NCBI RefSeq assembly: GCF_036250695.1
Contig: NZ_CP109427.1
Span: forward strand, 3,844,001 to 3,908,000
Source of the DNA: Streptomyces sp. NBC_01497
GTDB taxonomy: Bacteria; Actinomycetota; Actinomycetes; Streptomycetales; Streptomycetaceae
Length of the DNA stretch: 64,000 bases
Direction of reading: 5' to 3'
The notes under the pieces are model-generated. The model saw only the letters and a list, made by a program, of their open reading frames with translations. It did no database searches and was not told the DNA's origin. This document shows, in pieces, positions 63,645-64,000 of the stretch (position 1 is its first letter; each line of letters starts with the position of its first letter). The position numbers were made by a program, and so were the translations under genes.

Positions 63645-64000
63645 GTGAGCCAGCCTATCGGGCGGCCGTACGGGCACTTCGCCCCGTCCGTGAGACCTCG
63701 TACGGTTCGGCGGAATCCGGACTCCGTGGGACGGGCCGGCCGGACCGGATCGACGTGAGCGGGATCGGCCGGAGCGGCATCGGCCGGCGCAGTGGTCCAC
63801 AGGAGCGTGATCGGTCGGATCAGGGTCGTCCGGATCAGAACCACCCGGGCGGGATCGGCCGGAATCAGCCGGGCGGCACGGGCCGGGAACCCGGAACAGG
63901 TCGGCTGGGAACAGGTCGCCCGGGGACAGCTCCCCTGGGAACAGGTCGCCTCGGGACAGGATCAGCCCGAACTCGATCGGCGAAACCCGGCTCGCTGGGA
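63645..64000. other. Right window edge, no gene seen
   Basis: Contains the purD promoter. 63880-63960 has three imperfect copies of GGGAACAGGTCG[CG]. No reading frame I can support. Confidence 0.4.

Overview
The window is high-GC DNA from a Streptomyces-type actinomycete. The evidence is strong GC bias at third codon positions, frequent GTG starts, a near-canonical BldC, an Lsr2-family protein, a WhiJ-like regulator with a DUF5753-type C-terminus, a DUF574-type methyltransferase, a valine dehydrogenase and a compact de novo purine cluster. The order bldC - hypothetical - vdh - DUF3073 - purM - purF ... purL-purQ-purS - lsrL - tRNA-Gly - purC ... purD matches what I remember of the conserved core around bldC in Streptomyces chromosomes. 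I see no integrase, transposase, phage gene, CRISPR array, rRNA operon or biosynthetic cluster.

Region 1-9.4 kb: a PrsW-like membrane protease (cut by the left edge), an aldo/keto reductase, a membrane-anchored M23 peptidase with 14 tandem nonapeptides behind a ydaO-type (c-di-AMP) riboswitch, a membrane SpoIIE-type phosphatase, a GntR(YtrA)-ATPase-permease operon and the initiator tRNA.

Region 9.4-20.9 kb: two small hypothetical genes, then a stretch bounded by two same-orientation tRNA-Lys genes. It holds a WhiJ-like regulator, a zinc-type ABC uptake operon with two candidate Zur boxes, a 27-histidine tandem-duplicated small protein and an ArsR/SmtB regulator carrying a complete alpha5 zinc motif. 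A DEAD-box helicase with a long RGG tail, a His-run lipoprotein and a minimal zinc metallopeptidase follow.

Region 20.9-33 kb: tRNA-Glu, a hydrolase, a GH114-like lipoprotein, an NAD(P)-binding/DUF2867 protein, PanE, a maltokinase-cap-like protein, a DUF574 methyltransferase, a large secreted GH3/PA14 glycosidase and a small hypothetical gene.

Region 32.9-43 kb: tRNA-Asp, tRNA-Phe, HrpA, a second identical tRNA-Asp, a gene-poor 1 kb, bldC, another gene-poor 1 kb, a hypothetical gene, vdh and DUF3073.

Region 43-64 kb: purine genes purM, purF, purLQS, purC and purD, all on the minus strand and interspersed with a META lipoprotein, a sterol-carrier/MDMPI-like protein, a second M23 peptidase, an HTH regulator, DUF4177, a DMFase-like protein and a large membrane protein that looks like an M48 protease without its active site. 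Divergent from purS is lsrL, followed by three tRNA-Gly genes. The first, anticodon UCC, lacks the conserved D-loop and T-loop residues of elongator tRNAs and is the most unusual item in the window.
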